A program made the translations under genes and the position numbers. The notes beneath the pieces are model-generated. The model made no database searches. It was not told the DNA's origin and worked only from the letters and a program-made list of their open reading frames with translations. Source: Clostridiales bacterium (lineage in GTDB: Bacteria > Bacillota > Clostridia > Oscillospirales > Oscillospiraceae). Taken from it: a stretch of 64,000 nucleotides of DNA. The stretch is from contig DYBL01000010.1 of assembly GCA_019418625.1 (NCBI GenBank), positions 5,715 through 69,714 on the forward strand, read 5' to 3'. Positions 31,081 through 38,919 of this stretch are shown piece after piece (position 1 is the stretch's first letter; each line of letters begins with the position of its first letter).

Positions 31081-31923
31081 ATGATCAAAAGCAGGGACAA
31101 TTTCTTCCAGGTCAGCGACGGCGCCTGGATCTATTTTGAGGACTACGGCAAGGACAACGGCGACCCCATCGTCATCCTTCACGGCTATCTGTGCTCTTCC
31201 AAGTTCTTCTATAAAAATATCGAGGGGCTCTCCGCCGATCACCGGCTGGTGCTGGTGGACTGGCGGGGCCACGGCTCCTCCTCCAAGACCCTCCAGAACC
31301 TGACCATGGAGCGCTGCGCGCAGGATATCCATGAGCTTATTGAGCACCTGGGCCTGGAGAACGTGACGCTCCTGGGCTGGTCCATGGGCTCCAGCGTGGT
31401 CATGGAGTACTATGAGCAGTTCGGTGCGGACCATCTCAAAAAGATCGGCGTCATCGACAGCGCCCTGTACCCCTTCTCCCCGGAGAGCTGGAACAGCCAC
31501 TCCCTGGCAGGCTTCAACATGGACGGCATGACCGCCACCCTGGAAAACGCCATGGTCAACCACGACGCCTACACCCGGGCCTTTACCCGCATCTGCTTCC
31601 ACGAGCCCCCCTGCAAGGAAGACGAGGACTGGGTCAGCACGGAGATGAAGAAACTGCCTGTGTACATTGCCTTCGCCCTGTACAATGATTTCCTCTTCAA
31701 GGACTACACCCCCACCCTCAAAAAGATCACCATTCCCCTGATGATCTGCTGCGCGGACAGCGGCGCCATTCCCCGCGGCATCGCCATGGGCCGGCACTAT
31801 CGGGACCTGGTGGAGGGCAAGTGCTTCTTCCACGAGTTTTTGAATCTGGGCCATGTGATGTTCCTGGAGGACCCGGAGCAGTTCAACCGCACGGTGCTGG
31901 AGTTTGTGGAGCAGTACGCCTGA
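31081..31923 (+). CDS. Alpha/beta-hydrolase
   Basis: 280 residues from ATG 31081 after AAGAAGGAACG. Oxyanion HGYLCSS near residue 36, nucleophile Ser101 in LGWSMGSS, acid Asp226 (CCADSGAIP) and His258 (LNLGHVMFL) form the expected triad. No signal peptide, so cytoplasmic. It follows the symporter by 19 bases in the sigma-54 operon, so it probably hydrolyses an ester, lactone or amide brought in by that transporter. The specific reaction is unknown. Confidence 0.85.
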   Translation: MIKSRDNFFQVSDGAWIYFEDYGKDNGDPIVILHGYLCSSKFFYKNIEGLSADHRLVLVDWRGHGSSSKTLQNLTMERCAQDIHELIEHLGLENVTLLGWSMGSSVVMEYYEQFGADHLKKIGVIDSALYPFSPESWNSHSLAGFNMDGMTATLENAMVNHDAYTRAFTRICFHEPPCKEDEDWVSTEMKKLPVYIAFALYNDFLFKDYTPTLKKITIPLMICCADSGAIPRGIAMGRHYRDLVEGKCFFHEFLNLGHVMFLEDPEQFNRTVLEFVEQYA

Positions 31924-31964
31924 GTGCTGGTTTACCCATTTGTTTTCCCCTCATTTCCCCTCTT

Positions 31965-32044
31965 GAAAGCGCCCTGCTCCGGTAAGGAGCAGGGCGCTTT
32001 CGCAAAAAAGCAGCGGTCGGAGATAAGCTCCGGCCGCTGCTTTT
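31965..32044. terminator. Two tandem hairpin terminators between convergent operons
   Basis: Hairpin 1: perfect 16-pair GAAAGCGCCCTGCTCC / GGAGCAGGGCGCTTTC (31965-32001). Hairpin 2: AAAAGCAGCGGTCGGAG / CTCCGGCCGCTGCTTTT (32006-32044) with one wobble and T runs on both sides. They separate the hydrolase (plus) from the MMPL gene (minus). Confidence 0.92.
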
Positions 32045-32065
32045 GATTTGGAATATACGGTTTGT

Positions 32066-34198
32066 TCACACCTGCTCTTTGTTCTTCCAGGGCCGACGGG
32101 GCGCGGTGCGCTGGGGCGGCATGGTGCGCCAGTGGAGGCTGGTTTTGTTGAAGAGCGGCTCGCACACCAGCAAAATGGCGGGCATGAGGAAGATACTCGC
32201 CAGGGCGGAGATGCAGGCGCCCCGGGCCAGCATGATGCAGATGGCGCCGATCAGGTCGATGGACGAGACAAAGGACACGCCCAGCGTGGCGCAGAAGAGC
32301 ACCAGGGCGCTGGTGATGATGGAGGCGTCGGAGGCGTCCGCGGCAATGGAGATGGCCTCTTTGGCCGTTTTGCCGGTGCGCAGCTCCTCCTGGAACCGGG
32401 AGGTCATCAAAATGGCGTAGTCCACGGTGGCGCCCAGCTGTACGCAGCTGATGATGGTGGGGGCGATGAAGGGGATCTGAGCGCCGGTGAAGTAGGAGCA
32501 GCCCTGGTTTAAGAAGATGGCCAGCTCAATGGTGGCCACCAGCACTGCCGGTACCGTCAGCGAGCGGAACACCACTGCGATGATGAGGAAAATGGCAGCG
32601 ATGGAGATGTAGCTGGTGACGTTGAAGTCCACGGCGGCAGTCTCAATCAGGTCCCGGTACATGGCGCCCTCGCCGGTGATCATGGCGTCGGGGTCGTAGT
32701 CATGGAGGATAGCGTGCATTTCGTCCAGCTGTGCGGACACCTGGTCCGTGGCAGGCTCATAGGAGGAGTTGACCATCATCAGCTGCCAGCCGTCCTGGCG
32801 GAGCATCTGGCGCAGCTCCTCGGGAACGAAGAAGTCCGGGATACCGGTGCCCAGCATGGCGTGATAGGAAAGCACGGAGGTGACACCGTCCAGGTTTTCC
32901 ATCCGCTCTTCGATCTCACGCATCTGCGTGGCAGTCAGATCGTCCCGCAGCACGATGAAGTGGGAGGTGGCCATGTCGAAGTCCTCTTTGAGCTTTTCAT
33001 TGCTGACGATGGAGGGCAGGTCCCGGGGCAAAGACTCATCCAGTTTGTAGTAGATATCCGCATGGCTCTGGGCGTAGTAGGCGGGCAGCACCAGCAGAAG
33101 CGTCAGCACCACCAGGGCCCGCCGGTGCCGCACCACGAAGCCGTTAAGCCCGTGGAAGCTGGGGAGCAGGGCCCTGTGCTTATGGCGGTCGATCTGCTTG
33201 TCAAAGAGCAGCACCAGGCTGGGCAGCACCAGAATCACCGTGGCTACGCCCAGCACCACGCCCTTGGCCATGACGATGCCGATGTCCCGGCCCAGAGTCA
33301 GACGCATGAAGCAAAGAGCCAGGAAGCCGGCGATGGTGGTCAGGCTGGAGCCGGACAGGGAGCGGAACGCGGCACAGATGGCCTGGGCCATGGCGTCCCG
33401 TTTGTCATCGTAGTTGGACCGCTCCTCCTCATAGCGGCGGTAGAGGAAGATGGAGTAGTCCATGGTGACGCCCAGCTGCAGTACCGCGGCGATGGCCTTG
33501 GTAATGTAGGAGATCTCGCCTAAGAAGAAGTTGGTGCCGAAATTGTAGATGACGGCGATGCCGATGCTGGCCAGGAACACGAAGGGCAGCACCGTGGACT
33601 CCAGTGTGACGGCCATGGCGGCCAGGGCCAGCAAAATGGCCAGCCCCACAAAGAGGGGCAGCTCGCTGTCCATCACATCCCGGGTGTCCTTGATGACCAC
33701 GGAGAAGCCCGCCAGGAAGCACGCCTCGTTGCACAGGCTGCGGATCTGGGCGATGGCGTCCATAGTCTCGTCCGAGGCGCCGGGGTGGTCGTACTGGATG
33801 ATGATCATGGTGGCGTCCCCGGAGAAGAACAGGTCCCGGAAGGCGGCGGGGATCATGTCGGCGGGGATCTGCAGTCCCACCAGGTTGCTCAGCCACACGG
33901 CGTTGGACACGCCGGGCACCTCCTGGATGCTGCGCACCAGGTCGTTGGTGTAGCCGGCGGGCATGCCGTCCACGATGAGCATGCTGGTGGCGGCCATCTG
34001 GAAGGGGTCTTCCAGCAGCTGCTCTCCCTGGGAGGAGGGCAGGTCCTGGGGAAGGTAGGAGAGGATATCGTAGTTGATGCGGGTGGCGGCATAGCCGATG
34101 ATGGACGGAATGAGCATCACCAGGGCGATGATCGCCACCAGCTTGGGCCTGCGGGTGAGGCCATGGGCAATTTTTTCAATCAAGTGATCCACCTGCAC
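32066..34198 (-). CDS. MMPL/RND-family membrane transporter
   Basis: 710 residues with the RND layout in two halves: one helix, a large external loop (to ~175), then five helices, repeated from ~350. Signature helices GVTMDYSIFLYRRYEEE and GATVDYAILMTSRFQEEL carry the proton-relay Asp of MmpL proteins. Such proteins export lipids or amphiphiles. It lies 10 bases after the exported coiled-coil gene and is probably co-transcribed, with TetR control. Substrate unknown. Confidence 0.9.
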   Translation of the reverse strand: MQVDHLIEKIAHGLTRRPKLVAIIALVMLIPSIIGYAATRINYDILSYLPQDLPSSQGEQLLEDPFQMAATSMLIVDGMPAGYTNDLVRSIQEVPGVSNAVWLSNLVGLQIPADMIPAAFRDLFFSGDATMIIIQYDHPGASDETMDAIAQIRSLCNEACFLAGFSVVIKDTRDVMDSELPLFVGLAILLALAAMAVTLESTVLPFVFLASIGIAVIYNFGTNFFLGEISYITKAIAAVLQLGVTMDYSIFLYRRYEEERSNYDDKRDAMAQAICAAFRSLSGSSLTTIAGFLALCFMRLTLGRDIGIVMAKGVVLGVATVILVLPSLVLLFDKQIDRHKHRALLPSFHGLNGFVVRHRRALVVLTLLLVLPAYYAQSHADIYYKLDESLPRDLPSIVSNEKLKEDFDMATSHFIVLRDDLTATQMREIEERMENLDGVTSVLSYHAMLGTGIPDFFVPEELRQMLRQDGWQLMMVNSSYEPATDQVSAQLDEMHAILHDYDPDAMITGEGAMYRDLIETAAVDFNVTSYISIAAIFLIIAVVFRSLTVPAVLVATIELAIFLNQGCSYFTGAQIPFIAPTIISCVQLGATVDYAILMTSRFQEELRTGKTAKEAISIAADASDASIITSALVLFCATLGVSFVSSIDLIGAICIMLARGACISALASIFLMPAILLVCEPLFNKTSLHWRTMPPQRTAPRRPWKNKEQV

Positions 34199-34207
34199 TT
34201 TCCAAGG

Positions 34208-36487
34208 TCAGGAAAAGATCCCGGTCACGGCGTTCCAGAAGTCCCGGAACATCTGGGCCACGCGGCCCCAGAAGGTGGACTTGGGCGCTTCCTGGGCGGC
34301 CTCAGGAGCGGCTTCGTCTTCGGACTCCTTGATCTCCTGGGTGCGGATGAGCACCTGGATGCTCTGGGGGGCCGGGTTCTCCGACGAGGTCAGAGAAACG
34401 GCCTGGGCGGTGGAGTCCATATTCAGAAGGTTATCCATCTGGCCCGTGTGCTCGTTCCAGGTATCTTCAATGATGGAGCTGATGTCATTTTTGGCGGCCT
34501 TTACATCAGAGGTGGTGGAAAGGCTCCTGGCTGCCTGCCGCAGCGAGGCGGCAAGGCCGGAAAGGGTCTTTTGGGTGCCGCTGTCCAGCTGGGTGCCGGC
34601 GGTTTTCGTCACTGTCTCCAGGTCCGTCAGGAAGGTGTGCAGATCCCGGGTGCCGGTGACGGCGGCCTCCGTTAAAGCCTTGGCGTCCGTGAGGGCCTGC
34701 TGGGCCTGGGGGATGTACTCGTCCACGGTCTTGTTGAGCTTTTCCGTCTCGTCCAGGACCTCCTGGAGCTTTTTGGCCGCGGTCTGGGCCACGCTCCCTG
34801 CGTCGCGCAGGTGGTCGGTCGCATCATCCGCCTTTTTCAAAAGGTCGGACAGCGTGCCGCTGAGGCCATCCTCACCCAGTGCGTCACAAAGGTCCTCCAG
34901 ATGCCCCAGCAGGGTGCTGGCAGCGGGGCCCACGGACTCGGCCAGATCCTTCATCTGGTCCACGGAGATGCCGAAGCCCGAGAGCAGCTGGTTGACGGCG
35001 TCTGCCTGGTCCAGCGTTTCCTCGTATTCGCCGGTCTTGGAAAATGCCCACAGCTGATACTGCTCCGGAGAGAGGCCGGCTTTCCAAAGCTCCTGGAACT
35101 CCGCCTCAGAGGGCTCCAGCCCGGCCTCTGTCATCTGGGCAACATAGGCCTCGTACTGGGCGACATAGGCTGCGTCCAGCTTTTTGACGGCGGAGCGGAT
35201 CTCGTCCACGGTCATGCCGTTTACGGTCACCTCGGACCCGCCGGAGAGGGAGGGTGCCTGCTTGCGCAGGGCGTCCACCGCGCTTTGGCCGCTGCCCGCC
35301 AGCTTTTCCAGCCGCTCCAGCACCTTGCCCAGGTCACTGAGGTCGCTGCGCAGAGCGGAGGCGCTGCCCTTGCCGGACTGCAGGTCGGCAAGGTCCTCGT
35401 CCAGATCGTCCAGCACGTCCCGCAGGTCGCCCAGCTGGGTCCGGAGGCTCACGGCGGTGGTGCACAGGCTGTTGATCTGTGTTTGGATATCCGTCAGGGC
35501 CTGGGAGGCCGTGTCCAGATGACCGGCCAGCGGCTCCAGGGTGTCGGCAAGGGCAGCCAGATCGCCCAGCGCCACGTCCGCCTCGGCGTAGAGCTGGTCC
35601 TTGCTCTGGGAGACGGTGCCCCGGGCCTCATTGAGCTGATCCAGGCCGTCAGCGGTGGCATTGAGGCTGCTCTGCATGCCATTGAAAGCGTCCAGCAGCG
35701 TGTCAAGGCTGCCGGAGAGCTTGTCATAGTCATCTTCCAGCTGCTCCTTGCGCTCGGAGAGCTTGGCGATCTCGTCCAGCTGGCTGAGGGTGGCGGGCAC
35801 CATCAAAAACGTCATGCCGTCAAAGGTGAAATCGTCGCTGCCCACCCGGATGGTGAAGTGCTGTTCTTCGCCAGGAAGAGCCAGAAACAGCACTGTGCGC
35901 AGGTTGCCGATCAGCTGCACCTGGGCGCCCGGTGCCTCCAGAGACAAAATGTCATCTTGGTTGAACAGCGCCATGGCTTCCAGCGTGTAGTTGTTGCGGG
36001 CGTACTCGCTGGCATTCGGGTTGGGGATGGCGTCCACGGTGATCTCCACCACGCCGGTTTTGCCGGCCAGGTCCTCCGCTTTGGTGGGGACGCCGTTCAA
36101 GGTATAGTGAATGGAAAGCGTCCAGGGCAGCGCTTCAAAGGGGGCTGCGGTTTTTCCCTCAAAATAGAAGTGGGAGGGGGCATCGTTCCCAAAATCGAAG
36201 GTGACGGTCCCGTCCCGCTGCGCGGGCTCCGTGCCGTCGGTCAGGTTGTTGACGGCATCGTAGACGCCGTGGTCCTCCAGCGTGGTGGCGCCGTTGAGGG
36301 TATAGCTTTTGACCACGCTGCCCTCTGTCAGATTTCCGTAGTAATCCAGCGTGGCGTAGTAGGCTTCGTCGCAGACCGGCGCCACGCCGTCCCCGATGGG
36401 TTCCGCGGCCAGGGCGGAGGGGACCAGCAGCGCCGCTGCGGTGGCGGCTGCCAGAGCGCGGCGGCCGGCGGCAGAAAAACGGTACAT
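34208..36487 (-). CDS. Exported coiled-coil protein associated with the MMPL transporter
   Basis: 759 residues from ATG 36487 (MYRFSAAGRRALAAATAAALL, a signal peptide cut near ALAA-EP). A longer in-frame reading upstream crosses the divergent promoter and tetR and is rejected. The N-terminal third is beta-rich; from about residue 240 to 720 it is mostly heptad-like helix (LSELDEIAKLSERKEQLEDD type), reminiscent of YhgE/Pip-like or periplasmic-adaptor coiled coils. It ends in an amphipathic FWGRVAQMFRDFWNAVTG segment. Likely an extracytoplasmic partner of the MMPL protein. I recognise no enzyme domain. Confidence 0.8.
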   Translation of the reverse strand: MYRFSAAGRRALAAATAAALLVPSALAAEPIGDGVAPVCDEAYYATLDYYGNLTEGSVVKSYTLNGATTLEDHGVYDAVNNLTDGTEPAQRDGTVTFDFGNDAPSHFYFEGKTAAPFEALPWTLSIHYTLNGVPTKAEDLAGKTGVVEITVDAIPNPNASEYARNNYTLEAMALFNQDDILSLEAPGAQVQLIGNLRTVLFLALPGEEQHFTIRVGSDDFTFDGMTFLMVPATLSQLDEIAKLSERKEQLEDDYDKLSGSLDTLLDAFNGMQSSLNATADGLDQLNEARGTVSQSKDQLYAEADVALGDLAALADTLEPLAGHLDTASQALTDIQTQINSLCTTAVSLRTQLGDLRDVLDDLDEDLADLQSGKGSASALRSDLSDLGKVLERLEKLAGSGQSAVDALRKQAPSLSGGSEVTVNGMTVDEIRSAVKKLDAAYVAQYEAYVAQMTEAGLEPSEAEFQELWKAGLSPEQYQLWAFSKTGEYEETLDQADAVNQLLSGFGISVDQMKDLAESVGPAASTLLGHLEDLCDALGEDGLSGTLSDLLKKADDATDHLRDAGSVAQTAAKKLQEVLDETEKLNKTVDEYIPQAQQALTDAKALTEAAVTGTRDLHTFLTDLETVTKTAGTQLDSGTQKTLSGLAASLRQAARSLSTTSDVKAAKNDISSIIEDTWNEHTGQMDNLLNMDSTAQAVSLTSSENPAPQSIQVLIRTQEIKESEDEAAPEAAQEAPKSTFWGRVAQMFRDFWNAVTGIFS

Positions 36488-36506
36488 GAGGATGCTCCTT
36501 TCGATT

Positions 36507-36540
36507 ATCAACAAATGTTGAATAATAAAATATTGTTGAT
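36507..36540. promoter_or_regulatory. TetR-type operator in the divergent region
   Basis: Outer dyad ATCAACAA (36507-36514) / TTGTTGAT (36533-36540), with an inner TCAAC-AAAT-GTTGA dyad at the left. It overlaps the -35 box of tetR and lies just before the exported-protein gene, so one TetR dimer pair could control both. Confidence 0.72.
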
Positions 36541-36564
36541 TTATTTTGCAGGGGAGATTATAAT
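36536..36564 (+). promoter_or_regulatory. Promoter of the tetR gene
   Basis: TTGATT (36536-36541), 17-base spacer, TATAAT (36559-36564); the -35 box is within the operator. Confidence 0.75.
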
Positions 36565-36623
36565 ACTGCGCAAAGGGAAATGCAATGGACACATTGGCCC
36601 AAGTGTCAAGAGGAGGATACGTC

Positions 36624-37217
36624 ATGAAAAACGAAGCGGAGGACCGCCGCTCCCGCCGCTCCCGGCGCTTATTGAAGGAAGGACTGCTGGCGCTCATGCA
36701 GGAAAAACGGTTTTCAGACATCACCGTGCGGGACATCACGGAGCGCATGGACCTGAACCGGGGCACCTTTTACCTGCACTACCCGGACACCACTGCGCTG
36801 CTGCAAAGCGTGGAGACGGATATGCTGGCCGAGGCCCAGGCGCTCATCGACGCCCACATGGCACAGACCAGGGAAGAGCGGACGCTGCGCCCGGTATTTG
36901 AGCCGATCCTGGACTATGTGGTGGAGCATCGGGAGGTGTGTCAGGCACTGTTTGTGAACAACTCCTCCAGCAACTTCACCGACCGGCTCCACCAGCTGAT
37001 CCGCACCAACGGACTGCCGCTGGCCCAGGCGTGGTTCCACCCATCCTCCCCAGAGCGGATGGAGTATCTTTTGAGCTTTGTGACCTATGGCCTCATCGGA
37101 TTGATGAAGATCTGGTTCGACCAGGGAATGGCCTTGCCCAAGGAGACGCTGGTCTCCGCCGCCGACCGGATGGTCCAGGGGGCGGGCGAGGGGCTTTTGG
37201 AGACAAGCACCACCTGA
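36624..37217 (+). CDS. TetR/AcrR-family repressor
   Basis: 197 residues from ATG 36624 after AGAGGAGGATACG. The N-terminal HTH is typical (RLLKEGLLALMQEKRFSDIT, then MDLNRGTFYLHY as recognition helix). The C-terminal ligand domain (~75-197) has several helices and resembles the TetR_C_33/YsiA-like group. Divergent from the coiled-coil/MMPL operon with a shared dyad between them, so it is the probable repressor of that exporter. Confidence 0.88.
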   Translation: MKNEAEDRRSRRSRRLLKEGLLALMQEKRFSDITVRDITERMDLNRGTFYLHYPDTTALLQSVETDMLAEAQALIDAHMAQTREERTLRPVFEPILDYVVEHREVCQALFVNNSSSNFTDRLHQLIRTNGLPLAQAWFHPSSPERMEYLLSFVTYGLIGLMKIWFDQGMALPKETLVSAADRMVQGAGEGLLETSTT

Positions 37218-37224
37218 AAAACAA

Positions 37225-37254
37225 GAAGGCGCCCGGCTGATGCCGGGCGCCTTC
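37225..37254. terminator. Hairpin between tetR and the convergent TIM-barrel gene
   Basis: Perfect 13-pair GAAGGCGCCCGGC / GCCGGGCGCCTTC with loop TGAT. The flanking T/A runs are weak, so terminator efficiency is uncertain. Confidence 0.7.
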
Positions 37255-37263
37255 CTGTTCGAT

Positions 37264-38193
37264 TCATTGTCCCAGTATGCGGTGCAGGAGCGCGGACGCC
37301 TGCTTCAGTGCGTCGTCCAGGGGGATGGTATAGTCCTCCTGCTCGATGCTCAGGGCCCCGTCGTATCCCAGGGAACGGAGGGTATCCACAAAGGAGCGCC
37401 ACCAGTCCTCGCTGTGGCCGCTGCCGGGGGTGACATAGTTCCAGGAACGGCCCGCAATGTCCAAAACATCTTTGGTCTCCAGCATGGTGTTTACCGCACC
37501 GGCTTTTTCCAGACGGGCGTCCTTGATATGTACGTGGTAGATGGCGCCCTCCAGCGCCCGGGCGGTGGCCAGGGGATCCGCCCCCATCCAGAAAAGATGG
37601 CTGGGGTCCAGATTCACGCCCACGATGGGGCCTATGGCCTGGCGCAGCCGCTGGAAGCTCTCCGGATTATAGACCAGCTGCCAGCCGTGGAACTCCAGGG
37701 CGATGCGGCGGATGCCGCAATCCTCTGCCTGCCGGGCCATGACCTGCCACTGGGCGATGGCCTCGTCCCACTGATAGCGGAGGATGTCCACGGTTTCCCT
37801 GGGCCAGCAGGTGACGATCCAGGTGGGACTGCGGTCCTCCGGGCAGCCCCCGGGCAGGCCGCTCATCATCACCACTGTGTCCACGCCCAGCTGCTGGGCC
37901 AGGCGGAAGGTCTTCTCCGTTACATCGCGGTTTTCCCGGCCCTTCTGGCCTGGAAAGAGGGGATTTCCGGAGCAGTTGAGCGCAGAGATGGTCAGGCCGT
38001 TGTCCGCCAGGGTGCCGGTCAGGGCCCGGCGGGCATCGGCGCAGGTGAGCAGGGTGTCCAGATCCACATGGGGCGCGCTGGACCAGTTGCCGCAGCCCAG
38101 CTCCACCTGCTCCAGCCCCAGGTCGCGGCATTTGACCGCCGCCTGCTCCAGCGGCAGGTGAGCAAGGCTGTCCGTCATCAATCCCAGTTTCAT
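37264..38193 (-). CDS. Sugar phosphate isomerase/epimerase-like TIM-barrel protein
   Basis: 309 residues from ATG 38193 after TAAGGAGGG; an extension upstream has no ribosome site. AP_endonuc_2/xylose-isomerase-like fold: N-terminal MKLGLMTDSLAHLPLEQAA, metal ligands expected in ALEFHGW (Glu), NLDPSHL (Asp, His), HVHIKDA (His) and SIEQED (Glu). Members include inosose dehydratase, tagatose epimerase and hydroxypyruvate isomerase. The substrate cannot be told from sequence or neighbours; it stands alone. Confidence 0.8.
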   Translation of the reverse strand: MKLGLMTDSLAHLPLEQAAVKCRDLGLEQVELGCGNWSSAPHVDLDTLLTCADARRALTGTLADNGLTISALNCSGNPLFPGQKGRENRDVTEKTFRLAQQLGVDTVVMMSGLPGGCPEDRSPTWIVTCWPRETVDILRYQWDEAIAQWQVMARQAEDCGIRRIALEFHGWQLVYNPESFQRLRQAIGPIVGVNLDPSHLFWMGADPLATARALEGAIYHVHIKDARLEKAGAVNTMLETKDVLDIAGRSWNYVTPGSGHSEDWWRSFVDTLRSLGYDGALSIEQEDYTIPLDDALKQASALLHRILGQ

Positions 38194-38273
38194 GGAAAAG
38201 ACCCTCCTTATAGTTGATGGCTTCAGCATAGCACAAAATCGTTGCGCATGTCCACTAAATGCGGATTTTTTTC

Positions 38274-38303
38274 TTGACGCGGGCGGCACCGCGGGAGTAT
38301 GGT
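38274..38303 (+). promoter_or_regulatory. Candidate promoter of the HIT-protein gene
   Basis: TTGACG (38274-38279), 18-base spacer, TATGGT (38298-38303). Confidence 0.5.
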
Positions 38304-38333
38304 GAAGCCACAGAACAAAAGGAGGAGATTTCT

Positions 38334-38756
38334 ATGGGCTGCTTTTACTGTGACGAACATAACGAGGGCCGGGAGGCCATCATGTTCCCCGTGGGTGAGA
38401 TGAAGGCCGGTATGCTCTACCTTTTCAAGGACCAGGCGCACCGGGGCCGGTGTGTGCTGGCGCTGAAGAACCACCGGCGGGAGCTGTGCGAGTGTGAGCC
38501 GGCGGAGCTGGCGGACTTTGCAGAGGATCTGGCCCGGGCCAGCGGCGCCGTGAAGGAGCTGTGGGGCTGCACCAAGCTGAACCTGGCTTCCTTTGGCGAC
38601 GCAAATCCCCATCTGCACTTCCATATCGTGCCCAAATACGAGGGCGGCTTTGAGTTCGGCGGGAACTTCCAGATCACAAATCCGGAGCCGGTCTATCTCA
38701 AGGATGAGGAATACAAGGATATGATCCGGGCTCTGCGGGAAAAATTGGGCATGTGA
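38334..38756 (+). CDS. HIT-family nucleotide hydrolase
   Basis: 140 residues from ATG 38334 after AAGGAGGAG. The histidine triad HLHFHIVPK (near residue 96-104) is intact. An N-terminal CFYCDEH hints at a zinc site as in other HIT proteins. Family members hydrolyse AMP-lysine, Ap4A or adenylyl conjugates. Monocistronic, with a strong terminator. The precise substrate is unknown. Confidence 0.88.
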   Translation: MGCFYCDEHNEGREAIMFPVGEMKAGMLYLFKDQAHRGRCVLALKNHRRELCECEPAELADFAEDLARASGAVKELWGCTKLNLASFGDANPHLHFHIVPKYEGGFEFGGNFQITNPEPVYLKDEEYKDMIRALREKLGM

Positions 38757-38767
38757 GCCATGCCGCG

Positions 38768-38805
38768 GACAAGAGAGAGGCCTGTGCCTCTCTCTTGTCT
38801 TTTTT
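38768..38805 (+). terminator. Terminator after the HIT-protein gene
   Basis: Perfect 14-pair GACAAGAGAGAGGC / GCCTCTCTCTTGTC, loop CTGT, then six Ts. Confidence 0.95.
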
Positions 38806-38862
38806 CCCAAACCTGTTCACGCAAATTTTACGAAATGTCCTCTTTCGCGAAGCGACGGCATG

Positions 38863-38895
38863 TGCTAGAATAAACTCCGTTGGAAAACGATTACC
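38863..38895 (+). promoter_or_regulatory. pyk promoter with cre-like element
   Basis: An extended -10 TGC-TAGAAT (38863-38871) lies upstream of pyk with only a weak -35. Just after it, GGAAAACGATTACC (38882-38895) matches 12 of 14 positions of the catabolite-responsive consensus TGWAANCGNTNWCA. A related CGATTAAC element occurs upstream of pfkA. The position would put the site at about +5 to +18. Confidence 0.45.
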
Positions 38896-38919
38896 TTTGA
38901 GAAAGGTGGTTTATTATCG

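Noticed and set aside
34811..36901. 696-codon plus-strand frame running from the coiled-coil gene into tetR
   Set aside because: It passes through the divergent promoter region and lies in a different frame from the true tetR.
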